A stretch of DNA of 64,000 nucleotides from assembly GCA_005772855.1 (NCBI GenBank), contig SXIK01000173.1, forward strand, positions 28,895-92,894, read 5' to 3'. Of the stretch, positions 1-8,093 are shown piece after piece. The notes under the pieces were generated by a model. The model was not told the DNA's origin, did not search any database, and was given only the letters and a program-made list of their open reading frames with translations. Made by a program: the position numbers and the translations under genes. The DNA comes from Planctomycetia bacterium (GTDB lineage Bacteria > Planctomycetota > UBA8108 > SXIK01). How positions within the stretch are numbered: the first letter of the stretch is position 1; each line of letters starts with the position of its first letter.

Positions 1-2
1 AG

Positions 3-161
3 GCTTCGTTGGCTGATGTCACCGCGGTCCTGGGTGAAGAACTAGCCCGCGTGGTCCTCCAGAAGCTGCGCCCCCCCACCAGTGCAAATTCGGCGGCGCC
101 TGAAGCGTCACCGGCGGAATTGCAAACCCCACCAGGCCCCAAAAAAACTGGGCGGAATTGA
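3..161 (+). CDS. C-terminal end of an unidentified protein (5' truncated by window edge)
   Basis: An open frame enters from the left edge and stops with TGA at 159-161. It has no start in the window, so the ORF track does not list it. The roughly 52 visible residues begin with a helical stretch (ASLADVTAVLGEELARVVLQKL) and then turn into an Ala/Pro/Ser-rich, probably disordered tail ending in GPKKTGRN. It converges on the STAS gene with a hairpin between them. No family can be named from this fragment; the reading frame is plausible because it is open to the window edge and ends just before the hairpin. Confidence 0.45.
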   Translation, partial: ASLADVTAVLGEELARVVLQKLRPPTSANSAAPEASPAELQTPPGPKKTGRN

Positions 162-200
162 GCTTCCCGTGCAATCAGCGTCCTCTTCCAGTTTCCCTTT

Positions 201-219
201 GCCTGATAAAAGCTCAGGC
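201..219. terminator. Stop-proximal hairpin between convergent genes
   Basis: A 6-bp perfect stem (GCCTGA / TCAGGC) with a 7-nt loop starts one base after the TAA stop of the STAS gene on the minus strand and lies 39 bases after the plus-strand partial gene. There is no clear U-tract on either side, so termination is inferred from position. The stem resembles those at 14081 and 19919, which also use GCCTGA/TCAGGC. Confidence 0.4.
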
Positions 220-609
220 TTAGCAATTCTTCTTGTTGGGACCAACGGGCTGGAAGCTATCCGTCGCCTCCTTGACGCTGGCGTGAATTTCGAAGATCTG
301 GGTTAGCTTCATCACATCGAACAGCTCCTGAATCGGCTCGCGTAAGCTGCACAGTTTGAGGGTGCTCCCCTTGCTCTTCGATTTCTTCAAGAGCCCCACG
401 AGGTGGCCCAAGCCTGCACTCGAGAGGTATTCAACGTTGCCAAGGTCAAGGACAAGCTCGAGCCCAGTCTTGGACTCAATGTATCGACCAAGGCTTTCCA
501 GAGTCTTGAGGATCTCGCGCTCATCCCGGATGCGTCCGCGGGCAAAACCGATAACTGCAATGCCATCGATCACCTGCGACAAGAGAATTCCGTCTTTGGT
601 TGGTTCCAT
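220..609 (-). CDS. STAS-domain anti-sigma factor antagonist (SpoIIAA/RsbV type)
   Basis: A single STAS domain fills this 129-residue cytoplasmic protein. The typical strand-turn-helix LVLDLGNVEYLSSAGLGHL (about residues 52-70) carries the usual phosphoacceptor position at Ser63/Ser64. In this family the unphosphorylated antagonist binds an anti-sigma kinase and frees the sigma factor; phosphorylation of the serine reverses this. The neighbour 42 bp upstream on the same strand is an RsbW-like kinase, so the two form a partner-switching pair. No sigma factor or phosphatase gene is next to them, so their target is unknown. The ATG at 609 has GGGAG eight bases upstream. Length is normal for a stand-alone STAS protein. 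Confidence 0.85.
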   Translation of the reverse strand: MEPTKDGILLSQVIDGIAVIGFARGRIRDEREILKTLESLGRYIESKTGLELVLDLGNVEYLSSAGLGHLVGLLKKSKSKGSTLKLCSLREPIQELFDVMKLTQIFEIHASVKEATDSFQPVGPNKKNC

Positions 610-651
610 CCTTAAACTCCCGCGATCCTGTTAAAACCCTTCTTGAGATCT

Positions 652-1131
652 TCAGATTGTTCTTGCGAGAACCAGGGTACTCCCGCCGTTGTAGTGCTCG
701 ACCCGATCCATGTAGTGCGACATCAGGTAAAGCCCACGTCCCGATTCGCGCCAAATCCCTTCGGACTTGAGAGGATTTCTCACTTGTTCCGGGTCAAATC
801 CCTGCCCCTCATCCGAAACAACCACGCTCCACTCCGCGTCGCTCAGAAAGATCTGGAAACGAACCTTTTTCTTGAAATCCTTCTTGTTGCCGTGAAGCAC
901 CGCATTTTGAAGAGCTTCCTCAAGGCAGAGCGCGATCTTGGAGTCCTCTCCTGGCCGGATAACCCCTTCACTTCGCAGAAAATCCATTGCTCTCACAACG
1001 AGCGGCGCCACCAACGCAGAGTCACTCGGGATCTCTCGATCCAGGATGACCTGCCCCGGGCTTGTTGGCGGCCCCTTGTGCAAGGCAATGCGGGCCTTCA
1101 TCTCGACAACATCGTCTCCTTTGCTTGCCAT
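652..1131 (-). CDS. RsbW-like anti-sigma factor / serine kinase (HATPase_c_2)
   Basis: A GHKL-type ATPase of the RsbW/SpoIIAB group. Its N-box (CLEEALQNAVLHGN), G1 box (DEGQGFDP) and G2 box (GRGLYLM) are all intact. It probably binds a sigma factor or another partner and phosphorylates the STAS protein encoded just downstream. The ORF track starts at 1185, but that ATG lies inside the conserved end of a dispersed repeat element (1171-1569), so I use the internal ATG at 1131 (MASKGDDVVE), giving 159 residues. A purely repeat-derived N-terminus of 18 residues is unlikely to be native. No strong Shine-Dalgarno is visible at either start, so the start remains uncertain although the family call is firm. 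Confidence 0.82.
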   Translation of the reverse strand: MASKGDDVVEMKARIALHKGPPTSPGQVILDREIPSDSALVAPLVVRAMDFLRSEGVIRPGEDSKIALCLEEALQNAVLHGNKKDFKKKVRFQIFLSDAEWSVVVSDEGQGFDPEQVRNPLKSEGIWRESGRGLYLMSHYMDRVEHYNGGSTLVLARTI

Positions 1132-1170
1132 CGTCAAAGAATAGGATGGGCTTGCGCTCGAGTCAAATGG

Positions 1171-1569
1171 ACTCCGCGTGACCATGATTGGGACAGCTTG
1201 ACCGAGGGCTCACCCACCCTCGGCGCCGGAGGCGCCCGGCACTGATCAAGGGCCGAGGAGGGGGGCAGGGCGACCAGGGTGGGAACCCTGACACCCGAGG
1301 CCGGCGGGGTGAGGACGACCGATGAGGGAGTCGGAACGGCCGGAGGCGGCGGGAACCGCTAAGCGGTCGCCGCCGAGGCCTGGCCCGGAGCACGTACGTA
1401 GCACGTGACGAAGGGCGCTAAGCGATCGCCGCCGAGGGTCTTGCGGCGAGCTTGCGCAGCCGCAAACGGCTCGGAGGGAGCCTGGCCTGGAGGCGCACGC
1501 GCAACGTGTGACCGGAGGGGGCGCCGCCAGGCGCCTCGGAGCGGGGGAAGACTTACGTCCCCCGCGAGG
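1171..1569 (+). repeat. Dispersed hairpin-array element, copy A (long, ~400 bp)
   Basis: Noncoding, very GC-rich. The left end carries the block CCATGATTGGGACAGCTTGA, shared nearly exactly with copies at 5169 and 29533; the similarity to copy C continues for about 60 bases at roughly 85% by eye. The right end TCCCCCGCGAGG is shared exactly with copy B. Between them lie about eight perfect small hairpins, for example GGCGCC-GGA-GGCGCC, CAGGGT-GGGA-ACCCTG, ACCGC-TAA-GCGGT inside GGCGGCG/CGCCGCC, CACGT..ACGTG, TTGCGGC..GCCGCAA, GGCGCC-GCCA-GGCGCC and GCGGGGG..CCCCCGC. Most are followed by a CGAGG or CGGAGG spacer. The terminal ACTCCGCG and CGCGAGG can pair partly. It sits between divergent genes. 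Whether it is transcribed is unknown. Confidence 0.75.
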
Positions 1570-1610
1570 CAAATACAAGCAAAGACCACAGGTCCGCTAA
1601 CCATGCGAGT

Positions 1611-1639
1611 TTGACGCATTCACGGCACAGTGCTACTTT
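1611..1639 (+). promoter_or_regulatory. Candidate sigma-70-type promoter for the MshEN gene
   Basis: TTGACG at 1611-1616, a 17-base spacer, and TACTTT at 1634-1639, about 65 bases upstream of the ATG at 1705 and just right of repeat copy A. The spacing and both hexamers fit a housekeeping promoter. This is pattern matching only. Confidence 0.45.
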
Positions 1640-1704
1640 CCTGTGTCAGTATTGCCTGCTCAAACCACGATCTCCGGATCCATGAGCGAGCGTAAGACTA
1701 CTTA

Positions 1705-2361
1705 ATGAGCCCACAGAACCGAACCTCCCGCCGAAGAATCGGAGAAATCCTCGTTAACGACGGGATCGTCTCCCAGGAGCAGATTGAAGATGCCCTTGCG
1801 ATCCAAAAGCGGTCCAGGGAGCCGCTCGGTTCCATCCTGCTGGACATGGGGGTGGTGAACGAAGCTGATATCGCCAAGACGATCTGCGTTCAGTATCAGC
1901 TGCCGTTTATCTGTCTGAATAACTACGAGATCGACGAAACGCTTGCGCAACTCCTCCCCCGAGAGTTGCTCCACCAGCAGAAGATTCTTCCCTTCGACAG
2001 GATTGGCGACATCCTGCTTGCAGCTGTTGCTGAAGTGCCGGAGGAGACCGTGCTTGCCCTCATCGCAAAGCGAACCCAGCTGAGTCTCGCTCTCTACGTT
2101 GGGTATTTCTCCGAAATCACGAAAGAGCTGACCCGCCTGTGCCCTCAAGACGTCACGTCCAGGGCACAACCCACGGCGCAAGAAGAACCTGACATCGAGA
2201 CGGAGAATGATCTCGAGAATGAAGATCCCGAGGACAAGGACTCTCAGGAAGAGTCACCTACGTTGACTTTCGGCTCCGGAAAGGGCTCATTTCTGGCGGA
2301 GCTGGACTCGACTTGGGACTCGATCTTTGACGCTCCCAAGGACGAGGCCGGCAAGAAGTAG
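1705..2361 (+). CDS. Stand-alone MshEN (GspE N-terminal) domain protein, predicted c-di-GMP binder
   Basis: Residues 11-60 contain two consecutive copies of the MshEN pattern: RIGEILVNDGIVSQEQIEDALAIQ and PLGSILLDMGVVNEADIAKTICVQ. In MshE-type ATPases this tandem binds cyclic di-GMP. Here no Walker ATPase follows: after the globular part (to about residue 150) the protein ends in a strongly acidic tail (EEPDIETENDLENEDPEDKD) and a short C-terminus. It may be a c-di-GMP-responsive adaptor rather than a secretion ATPase. It is followed 82 bp later by mutS on the same strand, with a candidate promoter upstream. The second-messenger role is inferred from the motif; the lack of an ATPase domain is directly visible. 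Confidence 0.7.
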   Translation: MSPQNRTSRRRIGEILVNDGIVSQEQIEDALAIQKRSREPLGSILLDMGVVNEADIAKTICVQYQLPFICLNNYEIDETLAQLLPRELLHQQKILPFDRIGDILLAAVAEVPEETVLALIAKRTQLSLALYVGYFSEITKELTRLCPQDVTSRAQPTAQEEPDIETENDLENEDPEDKDSQEESPTLTFGSGKGSFLAELDSTWDSIFDAPKDEAGKK

Positions 2362-2443
2362 CTTCACCGCGGCATGTCACAGCCGCCGCCGAAAAGCCCG
2401 CGACTTGCGTTCGTCCACACGTCTTCCTACAATCCGCAGAGGA

Positions 2444-5119
2444 ATGGCCTGTGAGAAGGAAGAGACTGCCCGCGACACGCCCATGATGCGCCAATACTTC
2501 GCCGTGAAGGAGAAGTACTCAAAGGAAATCGTCTTCTTCCGCATGGGCGACTTCTACGAGATGTTCTTCGACGATGCCCGAGTCGCCTCCGAAATCCTCG
2601 GCATAGCGCTCACTTCACGCTCCAAGGAGAAGGACGCGATCCCCATGGCGGGAGTTCCAGTGCGTGCCGTGGACTCTTACCTCCCGAGACTGCTCAAGGC
2701 CGGTAAGCGAGTGGCCATTTGCGAGCAGGTGGGCGATGCACGGGAGCCGAAGGGTCTCGTGGAGCGAGCGGTTGTCCGAATCATCTCTCCTGGAACCATC
2801 ACGGACGAGCGACTCGTCGGCGAGAAGACGAACAACTATATTTGCGCACTCTCCGTGGATCACGGTCTCTACGGATTTGCCTGGCTCGACGTTTCGACTG
2901 GACAATTCCTCATCTGGGAGTCGAGCGATGCAAACGCCATCAGCGCACAGCTATCCAGGCTCGAGCCCGCAGAGTGCCTCCTGCCGGACGGCCTGTCCTT
3001 CTCACTCGACAAGCACACCGAGCTCGAGGATTGCCTGCGCCAGACGGTGAGGACTTTGTACCCCGCCCCCTATTTTGAGAAGGAAACGGCCTACCGAAAC
3101 CTCATCGAGCACTTCCGAACACGCACGCTCGAGGGCTTTGGCTGCGAGCACCTTCATGCGGCGGCACAAGCCGGTGGCGCTTTGATTAGCTACGTGCGTG
3201 AGACGCAAATGAATGCGCTCTCCCACATCACAAAGGTAGGAGCCTACCAGGCAAGCAGACACATCCCGATTGATCGGGCAACCCGGCATGCGCTAGAGTT
3301 GATCAGAACACAGCGTGGCGAGGAAGGGCCCGGCACTCTTCTTGACTCCCTGGATACCACCTTGACCGCGCTCGGCGGGCGCCTCTTGAGAAGTTGGATC
3401 CTCTCCCCTCTATCTGCAGTCGATGCGGTCAACGAGCGTCTGGACGCGGTAGCGGAACTGCACACGAACCCGAATTTGCTTTCCTCCCTGGCCGACACGC
3501 TTCACCAAGTGCACGACATTGAACGGATTGCAACTCGCATAAGCTACAGGAGTGCAAACGCACGCGACCTCATTGCCCTTCGAACAACCCTGGATCTCAT
3601 TCCGAAGATCCGAGGACTTCTTGAGGAGTGCAAATCGGAGCTGTTGCATCGGGCCGTGGAGCGGCTGGTCGTGCCAGCAGGAGTGAAGGAAGAGTTAGCA
3701 AAGGCCATCGTGGATGCTCCCCCGCTGGCGGTATCGGAGGGAGGAATCCTGCGAGATGGCTACGATCCAGCGGTTGATGAGCTGAGAGAGATTGGATCGC
3801 AGGGCACGCGCTGGATCGCCCGATTCCAGGAAGAGGAAATCCAACGGACCGGAATCTCATCGCTCAAGATCGGCTTTCACCAAGTTTTTGGTTACTACAT
3901 CGAAATCACCAACTCACACCGGGACAAGATTCCCGAAAACTATCATCGCAAGCAAACGTTAAAGAACTGCGAACGATACATCACTCCGGACTTGAAGGAC
4001 TACGAAGCGAAAGTCTTGAGTGCCAGAGACCGCGTCATGGCTCTCGAGTTCGAACTTTTCTGCCGGCTAAGAGACATGGCTGCTGCTCACATCCCCCTCT
4101 ACCAATCGGCTGCGCAGGCCATCGCAGAAGTGGACGTACTGACCGCCTTCGCGGCCCTGGCAGTGCAGCGAGGCTACACCCGACCAAGAGTCGACGATTC
4201 GCATCGGCTCTTCATACAAGGCGGACGGCATCCCGTGGTCGAAAACGTTATTGGGAAGGAAGGTTTTGTATCCAACGATGTGGATCTCGATGATGACAGA
4301 CACGTCATGATCATCACGGGTCCCAACATGGCCGGAAAGTCCACCTATATACGGCAGGTGGCCATCCTGACACTGATGGCTCACATCGGCAGCTTTGTCC
4401 CTGCCAATCGTGCCGAAATGGGCGTTGTGGACCGGCTTTTCACCCGTGTTGGGGCGGCAGACGACCTTACTCGCGGGCAGTCGACCTTCATGGTCGAGAT
4501 GAACGAAACAGCAAACATTCTGAATAATGCAACCGAGAAGAGCTTGATCATCCTCGACGAGGTCGGTCGAGGCACGAGCACCTACGACGGGGTGAGCCTC
4601 GCCTGGTCGATCACAGAGCATATTGCTGACAGGATCGGGGCCAGAACTCTCTTCGCGACCCACTACCACGAGCTGACCTCCCTGGCACAGAATTACGCGA
4701 CTGTCCGTAACTTCAACTTCGCCGTCAAGGAGTGGAACGACGAGATCATCTTCCTCAAGAAGATCGTGAACGGCGCCACAGACAAGAGCTACGGGATCCA
4801 CGTTGCCCGGCTTGCGGGCATTCCCCGTGAGGTGCTCGACCGAGCCAAGGAGATCCTCTGCAACCTGGAGTCGCAGGCCATGGACATGCATGACAAGCCC
4901 GCAATGGCTGCTCGTCACCGGGCCGCACCGGTTCGAACCCGCACGACGCAGGATGGTCATCGACCGGAAAACCTGGAAGATGCCGGCCTTTGCCAGCTGG
5001 ACCTGTTCCAGGACCTTAATGCCCGGCTACTCAAAGAGCTCAAGAAACTCGATTTGGACCGAATGACTCCCCTGGAGGCACTTCAGTACCTCGCCGAATT
5101 GCGTAAGCGGATTGTCTAA
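2444..5119 (+). CDS. mutS: DNA mismatch repair ATPase MutS
   Basis: Full-length MutS (891 residues from the chosen start). The mismatch-reading Phe-x-Glu motif lies in FFRMGDFYEMF near the N-terminus. The C-terminal ABC-type ATPase has Walker A GPNMAGKSTY (about residue 625), Walker B LIILDEVGRGTSTYDG and the ATHYHEL motif. MutS scans DNA as a dimer, binds mispairs and recruits MutL; no mutL is in this window. The ORF track starts at 2327, inside the upstream gene, with a low-complexity leader. The ATG at 2444 (MACEKEETARDTP) gives the usual short leader before the MutS_I domain, although AGAGGA lies very close to it. A second ATG at 2486 is possible. Confidence 0.97.
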   Translation: MACEKEETARDTPMMRQYFAVKEKYSKEIVFFRMGDFYEMFFDDARVASEILGIALTSRSKEKDAIPMAGVPVRAVDSYLPRLLKAGKRVAICEQVGDAREPKGLVERAVVRIISPGTITDERLVGEKTNNYICALSVDHGLYGFAWLDVSTGQFLIWESSDANAISAQLSRLEPAECLLPDGLSFSLDKHTELEDCLRQTVRTLYPAPYFEKETAYRNLIEHFRTRTLEGFGCEHLHAAAQAGGALISYVRETQMNALSHITKVGAYQASRHIPIDRATRHALELIRTQRGEEGPGTLLDSLDTTLTALGGRLLRSWILSPLSAVDAVNERLDAVAELHTNPNLLSSLADTLHQVHDIERIATRISYRSANARDLIALRTTLDLIPKIRGLLEECKSELLHRAVERLVVPAGVKEELAKAIVDAPPLAVSEGGILRDGYDPAVDELREIGSQGTRWIARFQEEEIQRTGISSLKIGFHQVFGYYIEITNSHRDKIPENYHRKQTLKNCERYITPDLKDYEAKVLSARDRVMALEFELFCRLRDMAAAHIPLYQSAAQAIAEVDVLTAFAALAVQRGYTRPRVDDSHRLFIQGGRHPVVENVIGKEGFVSNDVDLDDDRHVMIITGPNMAGKSTYIRQVAILTLMAHIGSFVPANRAEMGVVDRLFTRVGAADDLTRGQSTFMVEMNETANILNNATEKSLIILDEVGRGTSTYDGVSLAWSITEHIADRIGARTLFATHYHELTSLAQNYATVRNFNFAVKEWNDEIIFLKKIVNGATDKSYGIHVARLAGIPREVLDRAKEILCNLESQAMDMHDKPAMAARHRAAPVRTRTTQDGHRPENLEDAGLCQLDLFQDLNARLLKELKKLDLDRMTPLEALQYLAELRKRIV

Positions 5120-5168
5120 TAACCTGTATCAAGATTCGCTCCGGGGCCAGGACGAGACGTTGATATGC

Positions 5169-5221
5169 TCCTCGCGGTCATGATTGGGACATCTTGATCG
5201 ATGCTCTCCCCCGCGAGGAGG
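5169..5221 (+). repeat. Dispersed hairpin-array element, copy B (minimal, 53 bp)
   Basis: A perfect 10-bp stem CTCCTCGCGG / CCGCGAGGAG encloses a 33-nt loop that contains the conserved block TCATGATTGGGACATCTTGA. This copy has only the two conserved ends and none of the internal hairpins seen in copies A and C. It lies between the convergent genes mutS and the FHA kinase, so it may also act there as a terminator-like structure. Confidence 0.75.
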
Positions 5222-5240
5222 ACACTACGATGGAGGGGAG

Positions 5241-8045
5241 TCAATTGCGGCCGCCGCGGCCATGGTCCAATTCGTACTGGAGCTTTACAAGCTCTCGAAC
5301 GACGCGTTTTGCATCCCATCGTTTGCGCGGATCTTTTTCAACCATGCCAAGAAACAACGCTTCCATTCCAATCGGATACCGGTTCAGGACCTCCCGGGGA
5401 AGAGTGATCTTGATCTCTCGGTTGGCCTGGATCGTGTCTCGCCCCCTCAACTCCGGAAATGGAGGAGCTCCGGTCGCCATTTCAAAGGCCATGATTCCCA
5501 GGCTGAAGACGTCGGACTTGAAACCTCCGTATTCATCTTTGCCACGTTCCGGTGCCATGTAGCGAGGCGTCCCCAGTACAGGCAACTTTTCGAGCTGATA
5601 GCCACGGGCATCATCCTTCATCCGAAACGAGATTCCAAAGTCCGCGATCTTTACCGAAGCCACCGGCACCTCACTCGACATTCCACCAAGAATTGCATAC
5701 CAGTTGCCATCCTTCCGAAACCACTCCCTGAGAATCTCCCGGACCTCTTTTCGGACGTCCTCACGCCGCGCAAGTAGGCGATAGATCCTCACAATTTCTT
5801 GCATCATCTCGCAAGCCAAGTCGGCCTGATACTCACAACGTGCGAGGTGGGCTCCTTCTAGCAGCGCCTCAACAGCCTTCGAGTACTCATGGCAGCCAGC
5901 GAGGTGGCGAGCTCGCAATTGCTGAAGCTCCGGCGACTCCAGAACGGGGACGGTCTGAAGCAATCGGGACAGTCTCCGATGCAAATGCGGACGCTCCTGT
6001 TCTGGAATTCTGTCGGCTGCATAGTGCTGAAAGGCGACATTGGTGAACCCGTACCAGGTCCGACCCTCCTCGGTAATAAACCCCTCGGCAAGGAGACTCC
6101 GCACTATAAAAAAAAGAGAGGTCTCATTGATGTCATGCAGTCGGAGGAGGGTGTCAAAGATGAAATGCGGTCCAACGAATGCCGCCATCTCCAATACGTG
6201 CCGCTCCATCTTTCCGCACGACCTGTACTTCTCGTGGAGACTCTTGCCTTCCGCGAGTTCAAACTCCTGCTGGCGCGGACGGTAGGTGATCCGGCCCGAA
6301 ACTCGATCAAGAGAAAGTACCCCACGCTCAAGAAAGCCCCGGATGATCTCAAGCAACTTCGCGAAGTTGCCTCGACTTAGCCGGTACAGGTGCGAAGCCA
6401 GGTCCAATCCAGTCAGTGAGTCCCTGAAGATGAGCTGCAAGTATCGCTGGATCTGATACCCCGTGAGTGGTCGCAGGTAGAGCTCTTTCGTGGCCGGCGT
6501 GACCCGTTCGAGGAACTGTTTCAAGCTGCCGTTGGTGCGAATCTCGCCCAGCACCATGGTGCCGACAAGGAGCAGCCTTTTCGTCTGGAGTAAGGGAGCC
6601 AACTGAGTAAGCAGATCACAGGCGACTGGGATGGCGGCCCCTAGGCTCAAGAGGCGCAAGACGACAGGTCCGGTCGTCGAAGAAAACCATTGCTGAATTT
6701 GCTCAGCAATCTGGCGAAGGGACAGATTACTGGCTGGCTTTGCACCCATGATTTGCTCATGAAGATGCGGAAGCCCCTCGATTCGAGAGCAATCGAATTC
6801 CAGGAGACGTGTGGGCTTGCCACTGGCACCAGACTCGCAATGGACTCCTTGAGCCTCTTTTGTCCGGAGGAACTCGCTCACGAGGCGATTCTTGCCTGTG
6901 CCAGCTTCGCCCTCCACAAGAAGAAAGTAACCACGCCCTTCGCTGATGCGGTCAAAGTAATGGGACAGAAAGTTCCACTCTGACTGTCTTGGAAAGTAGG
7001 GTGGATCAAGCGCTGCCTCGCGGACTGGCTCTCCCGCGCGACGCCGAATCTCCTCGACAAGTCCGGCATCATACCGGGAGCTGTGGCTCGAATCAGCCGA
7101 GGACGCTACCGATGGAAAATCGAACTCCAGGATTCCTTGCGCGGGGTCGAAACCCAAATCGGTGGCGGCTTCGGGGCCAGCAGACTCCCGGGGCAGACAC
7201 CTGCCCCCCACCAACAGCACATTGGCAGGCTTGATGTCACTGTGCACAACCCCCTGGCGGTGTGCAGCCACAAGCCCGCAGGCGACCTGCTTCAAGATCT
7301 CGAGCACCTCCAGCGGCTGGAGCTTCCGCTCCTTCATGATGTGGAAAAGACTACGGCCTTCGACGTACTCCATGCTGATGAAGTGGCGGTCGCCGTCAAC
7401 CCCGTGCTCGAAGACACGAATCACGTTGGGGTGATCGACCTCACGGGCAAGAACGGCTTCGCGATTGTGGAAAAAGTCCATGAAGGCCTCCTTGCGATCC
7501 GTAGTGGACCGGATGAACTTGACGGCCACTTCACGGTTCGAGTCCAGGTCGATCGCGCGGTAGACCGTGCCCATGCCGCCCTGTCCGAGGCGCCTCAGCA
7601 GGTAAAACCTTCCGTGACGCCGTGGAATCTGCTCATGATGTTGGGAAGCGCCGTCAGCGCAGGGCTTGCCCACGCCCGGAGACAAACGCACGTGGCTTTC
7701 GAACGGTGCCGTCTCGAGAGATCCCAGGGTCAGATTGCCCGTGAGAGACGTTGTCGGGGGAACTGCCTCAAACTCAAGCACCTCGTCCCCCAGCTGGACG
7801 CGATCACCCAGGTCGAGTCGAGTCTCTCGTTGAATGCGAACGCCGTTGACCCAGGTACCGTTCGTACTGCCGAGGTCGGCTATGAAGAACTCGTCTCCCC
7901 GCAACTCAATTCTTGCGTGCTTCCGCGACACACTCTTCACGTCGAGTATGCATTCGAGGTTTGGCTCGCGACCCAGCACCGCCATCTTGGCAATCGTGAA
8001 GGTTCTGTCGGAGCCGCCCTGAGTCTTCCAGACCAGCCTCACCAT
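5241..8045 (-). CDS. FHA-domain Ser/Thr protein kinase with a pseudo-AAA/TPR module nested inside the kinase fold
   Basis: 934 residues. An FHA phosphothreonine-reading domain (about 1-95, GREP..SVSRKHARI..GSTNGTWVNG) precedes a Hanks-type kinase: glycine loop GQGGMGTVY (154-162), VAVK Lys176, alpha-C Glu196, catalytic loop HSDIKPAN (268-275; Ser replaces the usual Arg of HRD). Then, where beta7 should turn into beta8, about 515 residues intervene. They resemble an AAA_16 ATPase (GEAGTGKN, 379-386), a winged-helix segment and TPR-like helices (about 700-770). The kinase then resumes exactly with VKIADFG (798-804), GTPRYMAPE (825-833) and SDVFSLG. The ATPase looks dead: Asn replaces Ser/Thr after the Walker A lysine, and the usual DDxHWAD Walker B is LLSLGAA. 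The frame is open throughout. Expected role: cytoplasmic phospho-signalling. The nested order is highly unusual, since this module normally follows the kinase. Confidence 0.9.
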   Translation of the reverse strand: MVRLVWKTQGGSDRTFTIAKMAVLGREPNLECILDVKSVSRKHARIELRGDEFFIADLGSTNGTWVNGVRIQRETRLDLGDRVQLGDEVLEFEAVPPTTSLTGNLTLGSLETAPFESHVRLSPGVGKPCADGASQHHEQIPRRHGRFYLLRRLGQGGMGTVYRAIDLDSNREVAVKFIRSTTDRKEAFMDFFHNREAVLAREVDHPNVIRVFEHGVDGDRHFISMEYVEGRSLFHIMKERKLQPLEVLEILKQVACGLVAAHRQGVVHSDIKPANVLLVGGRCLPRESAGPEAATDLGFDPAQGILEFDFPSVASSADSSHSSRYDAGLVEEIRRRAGEPVREAALDPPYFPRQSEWNFLSHYFDRISEGRGYFLLVEGEAGTGKNRLVSEFLRTKEAQGVHCESGASGKPTRLLEFDCSRIEGLPHLHEQIMGAKPASNLSLRQIAEQIQQWFSSTTGPVVLRLLSLGAAIPVACDLLTQLAPLLQTKRLLLVGTMVLGEIRTNGSLKQFLERVTPATKELYLRPLTGYQIQRYLQLIFRDSLTGLDLASHLYRLSRGNFAKLLEIIRGFLERGVLSLDRVSGRITYRPRQQEFELAEGKSLHEKYRSCGKMERHVLEMAAFVGPHFIFDTLLRLHDINETSLFFIVRSLLAEGFITEEGRTWYGFTNVAFQHYAADRIPEQERPHLHRRLSRLLQTVPVLESPELQQLRARHLAGCHEYSKAVEALLEGAHLARCEYQADLACEMMQEIVRIYRLLARREDVRKEVREILREWFRKDGNWYAILGGMSSEVPVASVKIADFGISFRMKDDARGYQLEKLPVLGTPRYMAPERGKDEYGGFKSDVFSLGIMAFEMATGAPPFPELRGRDTIQANREIKITLPREVLNRYPIGMEALFLGMVEKDPRKRWDAKRVVRELVKLQYELDHGRGGRN

Positions 8046-8093
8046 ACGTTTGAAATTGTAACACGCGGCAGCGATCCCCGGGCCCGCGCCCCA

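Noticed and set aside
1171-1569. CRISPR array or integron attC array
   Set aside because: There are no equal-length direct repeats with unique spacers and no cas or integrase gene; the hairpin stems differ in sequence and length and lack attC core sites.
4926-4945. tRNA T-arm-like string GGTTCGAACCC
   Set aside because: It lies inside the mutS coding sequence with no acceptor, D-arm or anticodon structure around it.
5241-8045. Reading the FHA kinase as two broken kinase genes or a pseudogene
   Set aside because: The frame is uninterrupted for 934 codons and the two kinase parts are complementary, with every catalytic motif occurring once; an assembly error is still possible and is listed as a test.
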